NCBI GenBank assembly: GCA_013388745.1
Contig: JACAER010000006.1
Span: 1-64,000, forward strand
Length of the DNA: 64,000 bases
Source: Chloroflexota bacterium
GTDB lineage: Bacteria > Chloroflexota > Anaerolineae > Aggregatilineales > Phototrophicaceae
Reading direction: 5' to 3'
Below, one piece after another: positions 23,971 to 31,488 of the stretch. The notes below the pieces were generated by a model. It searched no databases, was not told the origin of the DNA, and saw nothing but the letters and a program-made list of their open reading frames with translations. Every line of letters begins with the position of its first letter. The first letter of the stretch is position 1. The position numbers and the translations under genes were made by a program.

Positions 23971-24450
23971 ATGGCACAGGACAATCGGTGGGAATCGAAA
24001 ATCGAAGAGTCGATTCGGCAGGCTATCAGCGATGGGCGCGCGGGGCATCTGCCTGGGGCGGGCAAGCCGCTGAAGCTGGAGGATGACCCAAACACGCCAG
24101 AGGAGATGCGCACGGCGTACAAGATTCTGCGCGAGAACGATTTGCAGCCGGACTGGATCATGGCCGGGCGCGAACTGGACGAGAAGCGCGACAAGATTTT
24201 GCAGACGCTGCGCAAGGCTGCCGAAGCCTATCGCGGGGCGCTGGGCGATGCGCAGCGCATCCCCGATGCGGAACGTGCCAGCGAACGACGGCAAAACGCC
24301 GAGAGCGCGTGGCAGAAAATCCGGCAGATATTGGACGAAAGTGTCATGCGCTACAACAAGCAGGTGGTGACGTATAACCTGAAACTGCCGGGGGGCATCC
24401 CGCACAGGCCATATTTCGATGTGCAGCGCGAACTGGAACGGCGGCTCTAG
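23971..24450 (+). CDS. DUF1992 (DnaJ-C28-like) domain protein
   Basis: A 159-residue protein whose first 70 residues are the conserved DUF1992 motif: ESKIEESIRQAISDGRAGHL, PGAGKPLKLED, and AYKILRENDLQPDWI. A long charged helix follows. The same domain occurs in eukaryotic DNAJC28 and in bacterial proteins of unknown function, often next to a DnaJ domain; none is present here. A TACAAT box at 23928-23933 may belong to its promoter. It is convergent with tatA. Confidence 0.85.
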   Translation: MAQDNRWESKIEESIRQAISDGRAGHLPGAGKPLKLEDDPNTPEEMRTAYKILRENDLQPDWIMAGRELDEKRDKILQTLRKAAEAYRGALGDAQRIPDAERASERRQNAESAWQKIRQILDESVMRYNKQVVTYNLKLPGGIPHRPYFDVQRELERRL

Positions 24451-24501
24451 AGCAATGACGAGTAAGGGGCGATCAAGCCCCTTATTCTTGCCGTGTGGTG
24501 C

Positions 24502-24684
24502 TTATTCGCTTTTTTCTGTTTGCTTTTCCTCGGCAGGCTGCTGCTGTGCACCAGCCTGCAAGCCCTTGCGGAAATTGGCGACGGCCTGGCCGAGTTCGCC
24601 GCCGATGCGCGAAACACGCCCAATCCCGAACAACAAGACAACGATAATCAGGATAATCAGCAGTTCTGGGCCACCGAATTGCAT
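24502..24684 (-). CDS. tatA: Twin-arginine translocase subunit TatA
   Basis: A 60-residue TatA-family protein: GGPELLIILIIVVLLFGIGR is the short membrane helix and is followed by the amphipathic helix RIGGELGQAVANFRKGL and a polar Gln/Glu-rich tail. TatA oligomers form the passage for folded Tat substrates. ATG at 24684 has GAGGA eight bases upstream, so it is preferred over an upstream start at 24711. No tatC lies near. The multicopper oxidase at 15337 carries a Tat signal and is a plausible substrate. Confidence 0.9.
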   Translation of the reverse strand: MQFGGPELLIILIIVVLLFGIGRVSRIGGELGQAVANFRKGLQAGAQQQPAEEKQTEKSE

Positions 24685-24856
24685 GGTTACATTCCTCATT
24701 CTGTTGGTCAATCAGGTCTGATTATATCACGTCCCAGAAGACAAACGTAAAGGGCAAACTCAGTGGCAGCGGGCGAAACAGTGATGTGCAGAGCGCATTT
24801 AACAATGCTACAATCGTACAAAGAATTACTGTACCACAGCAGAAAGCGAGAACGCG

Positions 24857-26941
24857 GTGCTTATCGGGCGCAAACTCGGCAAATATGAGATTACCGATAT
24901 GCTGGGCCAGGGGGGTATGGCAACAGTGTATCGCGGTTATCAGGAAGAAATGGAGCGCTTTGTGGCGGTTAAGGTGCTGCCGCCGCATCCGGGGCTGGAG
25001 GCGTCGTTTGTCGAGCGCTTCAAATTAGAGGCGCGCGTGGTGGCGCGTTTGCAGCACCCGCACATTTTGCCCGTGTACGACTACGGCACGGAAGACGATA
25101 TTCTGTACTTCGTTATGGCCTATGTCGAAGGCGGGTCGCTGAGCGATCTGATCAAACAAGGGCCGCTGACGCTGCGGCAGACGGAAAAAATTCTGCGCGA
25201 AGTGGCTTCGGCGCTGGATTACGCCCACCGGCAGGGCTACATGCACCGCGACATCAAGCCAGCCAATATTCTGATGGACAACGAAGGACACGCACTGCTG
25301 GCCGATTTTGGCATCGCGCGGCTGGTGGAGCAGGGTTCGGGGCTGACCGGGACGGGCGTGGTGGGCACACCGGCCTATATGGCGCCGGAACAAGCCAAAG
25401 GTCTGGAAGTTGACCAGCGCGCAGATATTTACGCCCTGGGTGTGGTGGTCTACGAGATGCTGACCGGTCAGCAGCCCTACCATGCCGATACCGCCATGCT
25501 GCTGCTGCTCAAACACATCAATGACCCTGTGCCGAGCCTACTGGGATTCAAAGATGTACCGGCAAAGTTAAACGAGGTGGTCGAGCGCGTGCTGGCGAAA
25601 GAACCGGAAGACCGCTATCAGAGCGCCGTAGCTTTCGCCCAAGATTTCAGCGCCGCCGTCGCCAGTATCGAGAAGGCCAGTGACGTGAAGCTGAGTCCGG
25701 CGGGCAATGTGGTGACGCGGGTGCTGCCCGGCACGCCCGCCGCCCCAACCAGAAGCCCTGCGCCCACGCAGGCCGCGCAGCCGACCGAAGTGCAAACGAT
25801 GATCGTGCAGCATCCGGCGACGAATCCCATTGTGCTGATCGGCGCGCTGGGGTTAGTGGCGCTGGTGATTGTGATCGTAGCAGGACTGTTTTTCACGAAT
25901 CTGAACAACAACGCCCCCGCGCCAACCGCGACGATTACTGCGCCGGTATTTACGGCGGTGCCGAGTTTCGGCCGCTTGAATTTTCTGACAACGACGAGTC
26001 TGGGCGACACCGTGAGTCTGAGCGTACAAGGCTTATCGGCGGCGGGCAGTGGGCGAGTCTACGCGGTCTGGCTGGTGAACAATGACAGCGGCGCGACCAT
26101 GCTGCTGGGACGCTTAAATCTTGACCCGTTGGGCAGCGGCACACTCACATTTAGCGATACTCAGCGGCGAATGCTGGCGGCAAATTTTAACACGGTCATC
26201 ATCACCGCCGAAAGCGAAATCGGCGGGCAGCCAGCCGGCGAAATCCTGTATAGTGGGCATGTGCCGCCGGCGGTCAGCCAGGCGATCACTGAGATTTTTG
26301 TCGCCTCTGACAACGGCCTCAGACCCGGTTCAGCGGGCGGCATGAGCGATTATCAGGTGACAGCGATTACTAACAGCGGGCTGCTGACAGGTGCGCTGGC
26401 CGAAGGTAGTATCGCCGAACAGCATACAGGGCTGGCAGCGCATGCAACCACGTTAGGCGGGGTGCGCGTCCATGCAGAACATACGATCAATATTTTGCGC
26501 GGCACACGCGACGATCTCGACGGCAACGGGCGCGGCGAGAATCCGGGGCGCGGCGTGGGCGTGTATGCCTTCCTCGATTGGATCGAGGAACAGTTGGACA
26601 GCGCCGTCAACGCGCCGGGCGTCAGCCTGTATGTGCAAAGTCAGGTGGAGTTGGTGCGTGTGTGCCTGGATAACGCGCGCGGCTGGGCGGATGAAGTGAT
26701 CGCCCTGGAAACGGCTTTCCTGGCGGCAGCGGATTTCGAGTCGATCACGCCGCAGTTAGCGGAATCGACGGCGACGGCGGGACGCATGATGCGCGGGCAG
26801 GACTTAAACGGCAACGGACAGATCGAACCGTTCGAAGGCGAGTGCGGACTGGAGCAAATCAACGAGTACGCTGTGCTGTTGGGGAGTCTGGACATCGTAG
26901 CGGGCGCGCCGGCCAGCGGCGGCCCCGATAGCGGCGAATAA
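24857..26941 (+). CDS. Transmembrane Ser/Thr protein kinase with an RskA-like extracellular domain
   Basis: A 694-residue receptor-like kinase. The cytoplasmic kinase domain (about 9-275) is complete: glycine loop MLGQGGMATVYRG, Lys40 in VAVKVLPP, HRD at 130-132 with Lys134, DFG at 150-152, and GTPAYMAPEQAKG. A Pro/Thr linker leads to a single membrane helix at about 325-347. The outer part first resembles the C-terminal region of RskA-type anti-sigma factors (VYAVWLVNNDSGATMLLG, then NTVIITAESEIGGQPAGEIL). Two calcium-loop-like motifs follow (DLDGNGRGENPG and DLNGNGQIEPFEGE), with a His-containing segment AAHATTLGGVRVHAEHTIN. Start is GTG at 24857. The outer domain assignment is my inference. 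Confidence 0.88.
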   Translation: MLIGRKLGKYEITDMLGQGGMATVYRGYQEEMERFVAVKVLPPHPGLEASFVERFKLEARVVARLQHPHILPVYDYGTEDDILYFVMAYVEGGSLSDLIKQGPLTLRQTEKILREVASALDYAHRQGYMHRDIKPANILMDNEGHALLADFGIARLVEQGSGLTGTGVVGTPAYMAPEQAKGLEVDQRADIYALGVVVYEMLTGQQPYHADTAMLLLLKHINDPVPSLLGFKDVPAKLNEVVERVLAKEPEDRYQSAVAFAQDFSAAVASIEKASDVKLSPAGNVVTRVLPGTPAAPTRSPAPTQAAQPTEVQTMIVQHPATNPIVLIGALGLVALVIVIVAGLFFTNLNNNAPAPTATITAPVFTAVPSFGRLNFLTTTSLGDTVSLSVQGLSAAGSGRVYAVWLVNNDSGATMLLGRLNLDPLGSGTLTFSDTQRRMLAANFNTVIITAESEIGGQPAGEILYSGHVPPAVSQAITEIFVASDNGLRPGSAGGMSDYQVTAITNSGLLTGALAEGSIAEQHTGLAAHATTLGGVRVHAEHTINILRGTRDDLDGNGRGENPGRGVGVYAFLDWIEEQLDSAVNAPGVSLYVQSQVELVRVCLDNARGWADEVIALETAFLAAADFESITPQLAESTATAGRMMRGQDLNGNGQIEPFEGECGLEQINEYAVLLGSLDIVAGAPASGGPDSGE

Positions 26942-27006
26942 ACAAACTTGAACAAATCCTATCAAACGCCGCGCGCAGATTGCGGATAGGATAGGGCAGG
27001 TTTGTT
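26941..27006 (+). repeat. Nested inverted repeats filling the kinase-WD40 intergenic region
   Basis: Outer arms AACAAAC (26941-26947) and GTTTGTT (27000-27006) enclose inner arms ATCCTATC (26956-26963) and GATAGGAT (26985-26992). The whole 66-base gap can fold into one interrupted stem ending at the ATG of the WD40 gene, placing the ribosome site AGGGCAGG between the two arms. It may control translation or be a processing or termination site. Confidence 0.55.
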
Positions 27007-28242
27007 ATGCAAGGAAAGCAGAACGCCTTGAAATCCAAATTGCTGTTAACGCTGGTCTGCCTGATGGGAATAGTGAGCGGCTGTCTGGGAAGCGCGCCGA
27101 CGCCGGCACTGGTCGGCGGCGCAACCGTCACGCCGACCCCCATCCCGTTGCGTGAATCGGTCGAACCCATCAGCAGCGCCAATATTGCGCATATCGAAAA
27201 TCTGGGACAGTTACAGAACCCCGACCCCATCACCACCGTGTTCGCCTACGCGCTGTCGCCCGATAGCACACGACTGGCCGGGCTGAACAATACGCTGCTG
27301 CTGGGCTGGGATCTGGTCACGGGACAGCTTTTGTACACTACCGACCGCGCCGGCGCGACGCGCGTCTTTTATTCGCCAGAAAAGACCGAACTGTACACCA
27401 CCGACGAGGTTGCGCTGGTTAATGTCTATAGTGAAAACGGTCTCTTCCAGAACAGCTTTGTCGGCCACAATGCCTACAACCCTAACATCGTGGCGTATCA
27501 GCCAGAGGATGGCTGGTTGGCGTTCGGCGGCACAGATGGCACGGTCAAAGTGTGGGATACGGCAGCGCGGCAGTCGTTGGTGACGATCGCGGCGCATGAG
27601 TTTTACGTCAATTCGCTGGCGTTTTCGCCCGCTGGCACGCTGCTGGCGAGCGGCGGCGATGAGCGTGTAGTGAATGTCTGGGACTGGCAGACACGCACCC
27701 GGCTGCTGCAAATCACGCTCGACGCAATCCCGACGCGCCTGCTGTTTTCGCCGGATGGCGCCCAGTTGGCAGTGGGTACGCAGAACGACATCCGACTGTA
27801 TAACACCGCCGATGGCACGCTGCAACATACGCTGGCGACAGGCAATCGCGGTGTGACCGAAGTCATGTTATATGATCCGAACGGACGTTACCTGGTGAAC
27901 GGCGGCGGCATCGCCAATATGCAAATCTGGGATCCGGCTACAGGCATGCTGGTCGGGCAGATTCCGGGCTTTGGCAACGCGCGCCTGTCGGCAGATTTTT
28001 CGCCCGATGGCAGCACGATGATCACATCGATGGTCGGCGGCGGAGTCGCCCTGTGGGATTTGACGCAAATCACCGATGAAACGGTGCGGCGTGCCGATCT
28101 GCCGGTAGGCGTGACGACGACACTGATGGTGGATTGGACGGACGACGGGCGTCTGATGGTTATGCTGGACGCTGTAGGCACAATCAGCGTATGGGGCATC
28201 AGCCCGCGCGGCGCTGTGCCGACGGAGACGCCCGCGCCGTAA
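27007..28242 (+). CDS. WD40-repeat lipoprotein
   Basis: A 411-residue exported protein. The N-terminal signal ends in lipobox GIVSGC, so it is probably lipid-anchored outside the membrane. WD40-type blades recur: FAYALSPDSTRLAGLNN, VKVWDTAARQSLVTIAAHEF, VNSLAFSPAGTLLASGGDER then VVNVWDWQTRTRL, LLFSPDGAQLAVGTQ, and SADFSPDGSTMITSMVGGGV then ALWDL. About seven blades would close a propeller, a protein-binding scaffold. It follows the kinase gene by 66 bases of folded leader and could act with its extracellular domain; that link is contextual. Confidence 0.85.
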   Translation: MQGKQNALKSKLLLTLVCLMGIVSGCLGSAPTPALVGGATVTPTPIPLRESVEPISSANIAHIENLGQLQNPDPITTVFAYALSPDSTRLAGLNNTLLLGWDLVTGQLLYTTDRAGATRVFYSPEKTELYTTDEVALVNVYSENGLFQNSFVGHNAYNPNIVAYQPEDGWLAFGGTDGTVKVWDTAARQSLVTIAAHEFYVNSLAFSPAGTLLASGGDERVVNVWDWQTRTRLLQITLDAIPTRLLFSPDGAQLAVGTQNDIRLYNTADGTLQHTLATGNRGVTEVMLYDPNGRYLVNGGGIANMQIWDPATGMLVGQIPGFGNARLSADFSPDGSTMITSMVGGGVALWDLTQITDETVRRADLPVGVTTTLMVDWTDDGRLMVMLDAVGTISVWGISPRGAVPTETPAP

Positions 28243-28283
28243 CACCTGTTGACAGGGATCAATTTTCAGTTATCAGCGCAACC

Positions 28284-29354
28284 CTATTCCAGCGGGAACA
28301 GGGTTTCCAGCCCGTGCGCCAATTCATCGCGCCAGCAGGTGTAATTGTGGCCGCCGGCGTATTCGCGATAAATGACGTGATGGCCTTTGGCCAGCAGGCG
28401 CGGCAGCATCTCACGGTTGGTGTGGATAAGCCACTCGTACTGGCCGCAGTCCAGCCAGATGCGCAGCGGCGGGCCGTCGTAGTGATCGACCACAAAATTG
28501 ATGAGCGGCGTCTGCGGCATGATGAGAAAATTGAATGCGCCGGATTGACTCATGACGTGGCGGTAAATATTTGGCAGGCGCAGCGCGGTATACAGCGCCA
28601 TCAGGCCGCCCATCGACGCGCCCAGCGTGCCATAAGCGCCGGGATACTGATTCACATCCAGCAAATTAAGATGCTGGCGCGCCAGCGTGAGGATATGCTG
28701 CCCGGCGAGCGCGACGGTAGCCTCGTTGGCGACGTATTCGATGAAGCGCGCGCCTTTGACCGAAGACAGCGCTATCAGCGCCAGCGCCAGCGGGCGGATA
28801 CGCCCCTGCGCGATCAGGTTATCGATGATGTTGATCAGTTTGGCGCGGCGCAGGTAATCATTGCCGTCGTAGACCAGCAGCAGCGGCACGGGGTCAGGCG
28901 TCGGCGGCTGGTACAGCCACAGATCGCGCTGGCCGCCCACCAGCAGATAATCGCTTTCCAACAGATGCTTGGTCAGCGTGCCGCGCGCGATGCCGGCTTT
29001 GGGGCGCAGCAGTCGGCTGTGCTGATAGCCGGGCATACGCACGTAGTAGTTGAACTTGCCCAAGCCGTTGCTGGCTTTGTGGGTGTTGAACGGGTCGGGC
29101 ACACGCTCGCCTCCTTCCAGATCGTCAGTGTAGATATATTCGAGATAAGCGGGGGCGGGCAGGCTGACCGTATGCGCCCAGACACCGCGCCCCACCGCTT
29201 GTAGTTCGGTGGGCGGCATCCCGTAGCCCCACTGGTTAAAGTCGCCGAGCAAATAAGGCGCGCGCTGCCCCTGCCAAACGAAAGTGAGCTGCTGACCGTC
29301 GATCAGGGGCGTGCCTTCGGCGCGCGCGCGTTTGACTAGTTTGTGTAGTGCCAT
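28284..29354 (-). CDS. Enterochelin-esterase-like alpha/beta hydrolase
   Basis: A 356-residue putative esterase. The N-terminal third (APYLLGDFNQWGYGMPPTEL) looks like an early-set (CBM48/Fes-N) beta-sandwich. The hydrolase domain has LLLVYDGNDYLRR, nucleophile elbow GTLGASMGGLMALYTA and a C-terminal catalytic His in YAGGHNYTCWRDEL. Relatives hydrolyse siderophore or carbohydrate esters, and no siderophore genes are near. There is no signal peptide from the ATG at 29354 (GAGG five bases upstream), so it is probably cytoplasmic. It is convergent with the WD40 gene. Confidence 0.85.
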   Translation of the reverse strand: MALHKLVKRARAEGTPLIDGQQLTFVWQGQRAPYLLGDFNQWGYGMPPTELQAVGRGVWAHTVSLPAPAYLEYIYTDDLEGGERVPDPFNTHKASNGLGKFNYYVRMPGYQHSRLLRPKAGIARGTLTKHLLESDYLLVGGQRDLWLYQPPTPDPVPLLLVYDGNDYLRRAKLINIIDNLIAQGRIRPLALALIALSSVKGARFIEYVANEATVALAGQHILTLARQHLNLLDVNQYPGAYGTLGASMGGLMALYTALRLPNIYRHVMSQSGAFNFLIMPQTPLINFVVDHYDGPPLRIWLDCGQYEWLIHTNREMLPRLLAKGHHVIYREYAGGHNYTCWRDELAHGLETLFPLE

Positions 29355-29556
29355 GTGTGCCTCGTGCGTTTTTGCGCACGAGTATAACACGTCAGCCCGC
29401 GCTTATCGGTACAGGACGCTTATGGACTCGCCAGTCCCTCACAGGGCGTTTCTGTCTCCACCACATCGGCGCGCATCGATTTGTTGTCGTAAAGTTGATG
29501 CCAGGCATAACCATCGTCGCCGGTCGTTTTCTTCGCGCAAACCGAATGCCCGATAG

Positions 29557-29688
29557 CTAATGCCTATCCGCATCACGCAGCAGCGCGCGCACCACCTCCT
29601 CTGGCGCATCCAATCCCCGTTCGCGTGCCCAAGCATTTGCCAACGCTTCTTCTCCCTCAGTCAAGGTCAATGTCACCGTCTGCGTCAT
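29557..29688 (-). CDS. Small ribbon-helix-helix-like protein, 43 aa
   Basis: ATG at 29688, six bases after GAGG; an adjacent ATG at 29691 is too close. The product MTQTVTLTLTEGEEALANAW continues ARERGLDAPEEVVRALLRDADRH. A beta strand (TVTLTLT) followed by two helices is the layout of short antitoxin-like RHH proteins, but no toxin partner can be read downstream: the following 150 bases hold only short frames. It may be a remnant of a toxin-antitoxin pair. Bases 29391-29556 show nothing else. Confidence 0.5.
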   Translation of the reverse strand: MTQTVTLTLTEGEEALANAWARERGLDAPEEVVRALLRDADRH

Positions 29689-29741
29689 CATGCACCTCGT
29701 CTCGAATAGCTTTAGCGTATCACACATCGCCAAAAACCCGT

Positions 29742-29747
29742 TATAAT
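29742..29747 (+). promoter_or_regulatory. TATAAT box immediately before the glycoside hydrolase
   Basis: A perfect TATAAT at 29742-29747. Transcription would start near the ATG at 29755, giving a leaderless or nearly leaderless mRNA. No good -35 was found, and no ribosome site precedes the ATG. Confidence 0.4.
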
Positions 29748-29754
29748 GCCCGCC

Positions 29755-31488
29755 ATGAAACGCAAACACCTTATCACTGCGCTAGTCGTGCTGCTGGCAC
29801 TCGGCGCGCTGCTGGCGCTGGACTTGCGCGGGCAGGGCGCTGTGTGGCACTTTTTCTGGTCGCTGACGGGCGAAGAAGCGCCGCTGGCGCACATTCGCGG
29901 CATGATCGAACTGCCGGGCAACCTGCTGCGCCCGCAGCCAAACACCGCGCCTATGACGTCGATTCAGCACGCCGGGTTGAATCCCTACGGCATCAACACT
30001 TTTTTGAATCTGGAGGCCGAACCCGCCAAGCGCGAAGAACAACTGCGCATGATCGCAGCGGCGGGCTTCACCTGGATTCGCCAGCAGTTTCCCTGGGAAG
30101 ACCTGGAAATCGACGGACGCGGACAGTACAGCGACAGCCGCAACGACATCAACGGCGATGGGCAGGTCGATACAATCGACGCCTGGGCGAAATACGATCA
30201 GATCGTGGCGCTGGCGGAACAATATGGGCTGGCGATTCAGGTGCGGCTGGATAACCCGCCCGCGTGGACGCACGCCAACCCGGACATCGGCTCGTTCGCG
30301 CCACCGGACGACATCCAGGATTTCGTGAATTATGCTGTGGCGCTAGCGACGCGCTATCGCGGGCGGCTGTTCTACTATCAGGTATGGAACGAGCCGAACA
30401 TTTACCCGGAATGGGGCGAGCAGGCAGTGAACCCCGAAGCCTATACAGAACTTTTATGCCGCACCTATGACGCGCTCAAAGCCGTTGACCCGCGCATCGT
30501 CGTTATCAGCGCGGCCATGGCGCCGACGATCTCGCTGACCGGGCGCGATCTGAACGATTTCATCTTTTTGCAGCGTATGTACGACGCCGGCGCGGCGCGC
30601 TGCTTCGATGTCATGAGCGTCAACGGCTACGGCCTGAACAGCGGTCCGACCGATCAGCGGATGCGCCCGACGACCGTGACTTTCGCGCGCAATATCTACA
30701 TTCGCGACCTGATGGTTGCTAACGGCGACGCGCATAAACCGATCTGGATCAGCGAGGCGGCGTGGAATCCTGTGCCGGATGACCCGACGATTGTCAATCC
30801 GCTGGCGTTCGGCCAAGTGACGCCGGAACAGGCGGCGCGCTATATGCCACTGGGTTATGAGCGGGCACAGCGCGAATGGCCGTGGGTGGGCGTGATTTTT
30901 TACTGGTTCTTCACGCGGCCTGACGCTAGCTGGCACGCACAGCCGCAGTATTACTTCCGCATGGTCGAGCCGGATTACAGCCCGGAACACCCGACATTCA
31001 CGCCGCTGCCGATTTACTCTGCCATGCAGGACTATATTCAGAATCAGACACCGATCCTGTATCCCGGCGTGTATCAGGCGGAAGACTGGCGCGTGAGTGT
31101 GTCCGGCGCGGCACAGGTGAGCGCGGTCGAAGGCGCGCAGTTTGGGCAGGCGCGCAGTGTGTCTGGCGCAGTGAGGTTCAGAGCCTACGGCACAACTGTC
31201 TCGATCAGGCTGGCGGGCGATTATGGCGTGCTGATCGATGGCGTCGTCGGCGTATCCGGCGCGGGAAATGAGCAAACATGGCGCGAAATTACTCTGTTTC
31301 GTTCGGTGTTTCCCCAGACGCACGAGTTCCGCGTAAGCTGCCCAAACGCCTGCCCGCTGCGCCTTGACACCATTACCGTGCTGGATCGCACATTTGAAAA
31401 CGGCTACCCGATCGCTGTATCTGGGCTGGCACTGGGACTGTTTGCGCTTTGGGTACTGCTGCGCGCGGGACGGGAGCGGCGGCGATGA
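29755..31488 (+). CDS. Exported clan-A glycoside hydrolase (GH39/GH5-like), membrane-anchored
   Basis: A 577-residue protein with a hydrophobic N-terminal signal or anchor (LITALVVLLALGALLALDL) and a C-terminal helix (AVSGLALGLFALWVLLRAG) followed by basic RERRR. The (beta/alpha)8 hydrolase core begins at NPYGINTFLNLEAE. The acid/base Glu is in VWNEPNIYPEWG and the nucleophile Glu in PIWISEAAWNP, typical of clan GH-A. A calcium-loop-like insertion DINGDGQVDTIDAW is near residue 140. A beta-rich domain lies before the last helix. The stop overlaps the GT-C gene in ATGA. The substrate is unknown; it could process the glycan built by the neighbour. Confidence 0.82.
   Translation: MKRKHLITALVVLLALGALLALDLRGQGAVWHFFWSLTGEEAPLAHIRGMIELPGNLLRPQPNTAPMTSIQHAGLNPYGINTFLNLEAEPAKREEQLRMIAAAGFTWIRQQFPWEDLEIDGRGQYSDSRNDINGDGQVDTIDAWAKYDQIVALAEQYGLAIQVRLDNPPAWTHANPDIGSFAPPDDIQDFVNYAVALATRYRGRLFYYQVWNEPNIYPEWGEQAVNPEAYTELLCRTYDALKAVDPRIVVISAAMAPTISLTGRDLNDFIFLQRMYDAGAARCFDVMSVNGYGLNSGPTDQRMRPTTVTFARNIYIRDLMVANGDAHKPIWISEAAWNPVPDDPTIVNPLAFGQVTPEQAARYMPLGYERAQREWPWVGVIFYWFFTRPDASWHAQPQYYFRMVEPDYSPEHPTFTPLPIYSAMQDYIQNQTPILYPGVYQAEDWRVSVSGAAQVSAVEGAQFGQARSVSGAVRFRAYGTTVSIRLAGDYGVLIDGVVGVSGAGNEQTWREITLFRSVFPQTHEFRVSCPNACPLRLDTITVLDRTFENGYPIAVSGLALGLFALWVLLRAGRERRR

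Noticed and set aside
29391..29556. Possible toxin gene downstream of the small ribbon-helix-helix gene
   Set aside because: Only short frames without a start or toxin motif; at most a decayed remnant.
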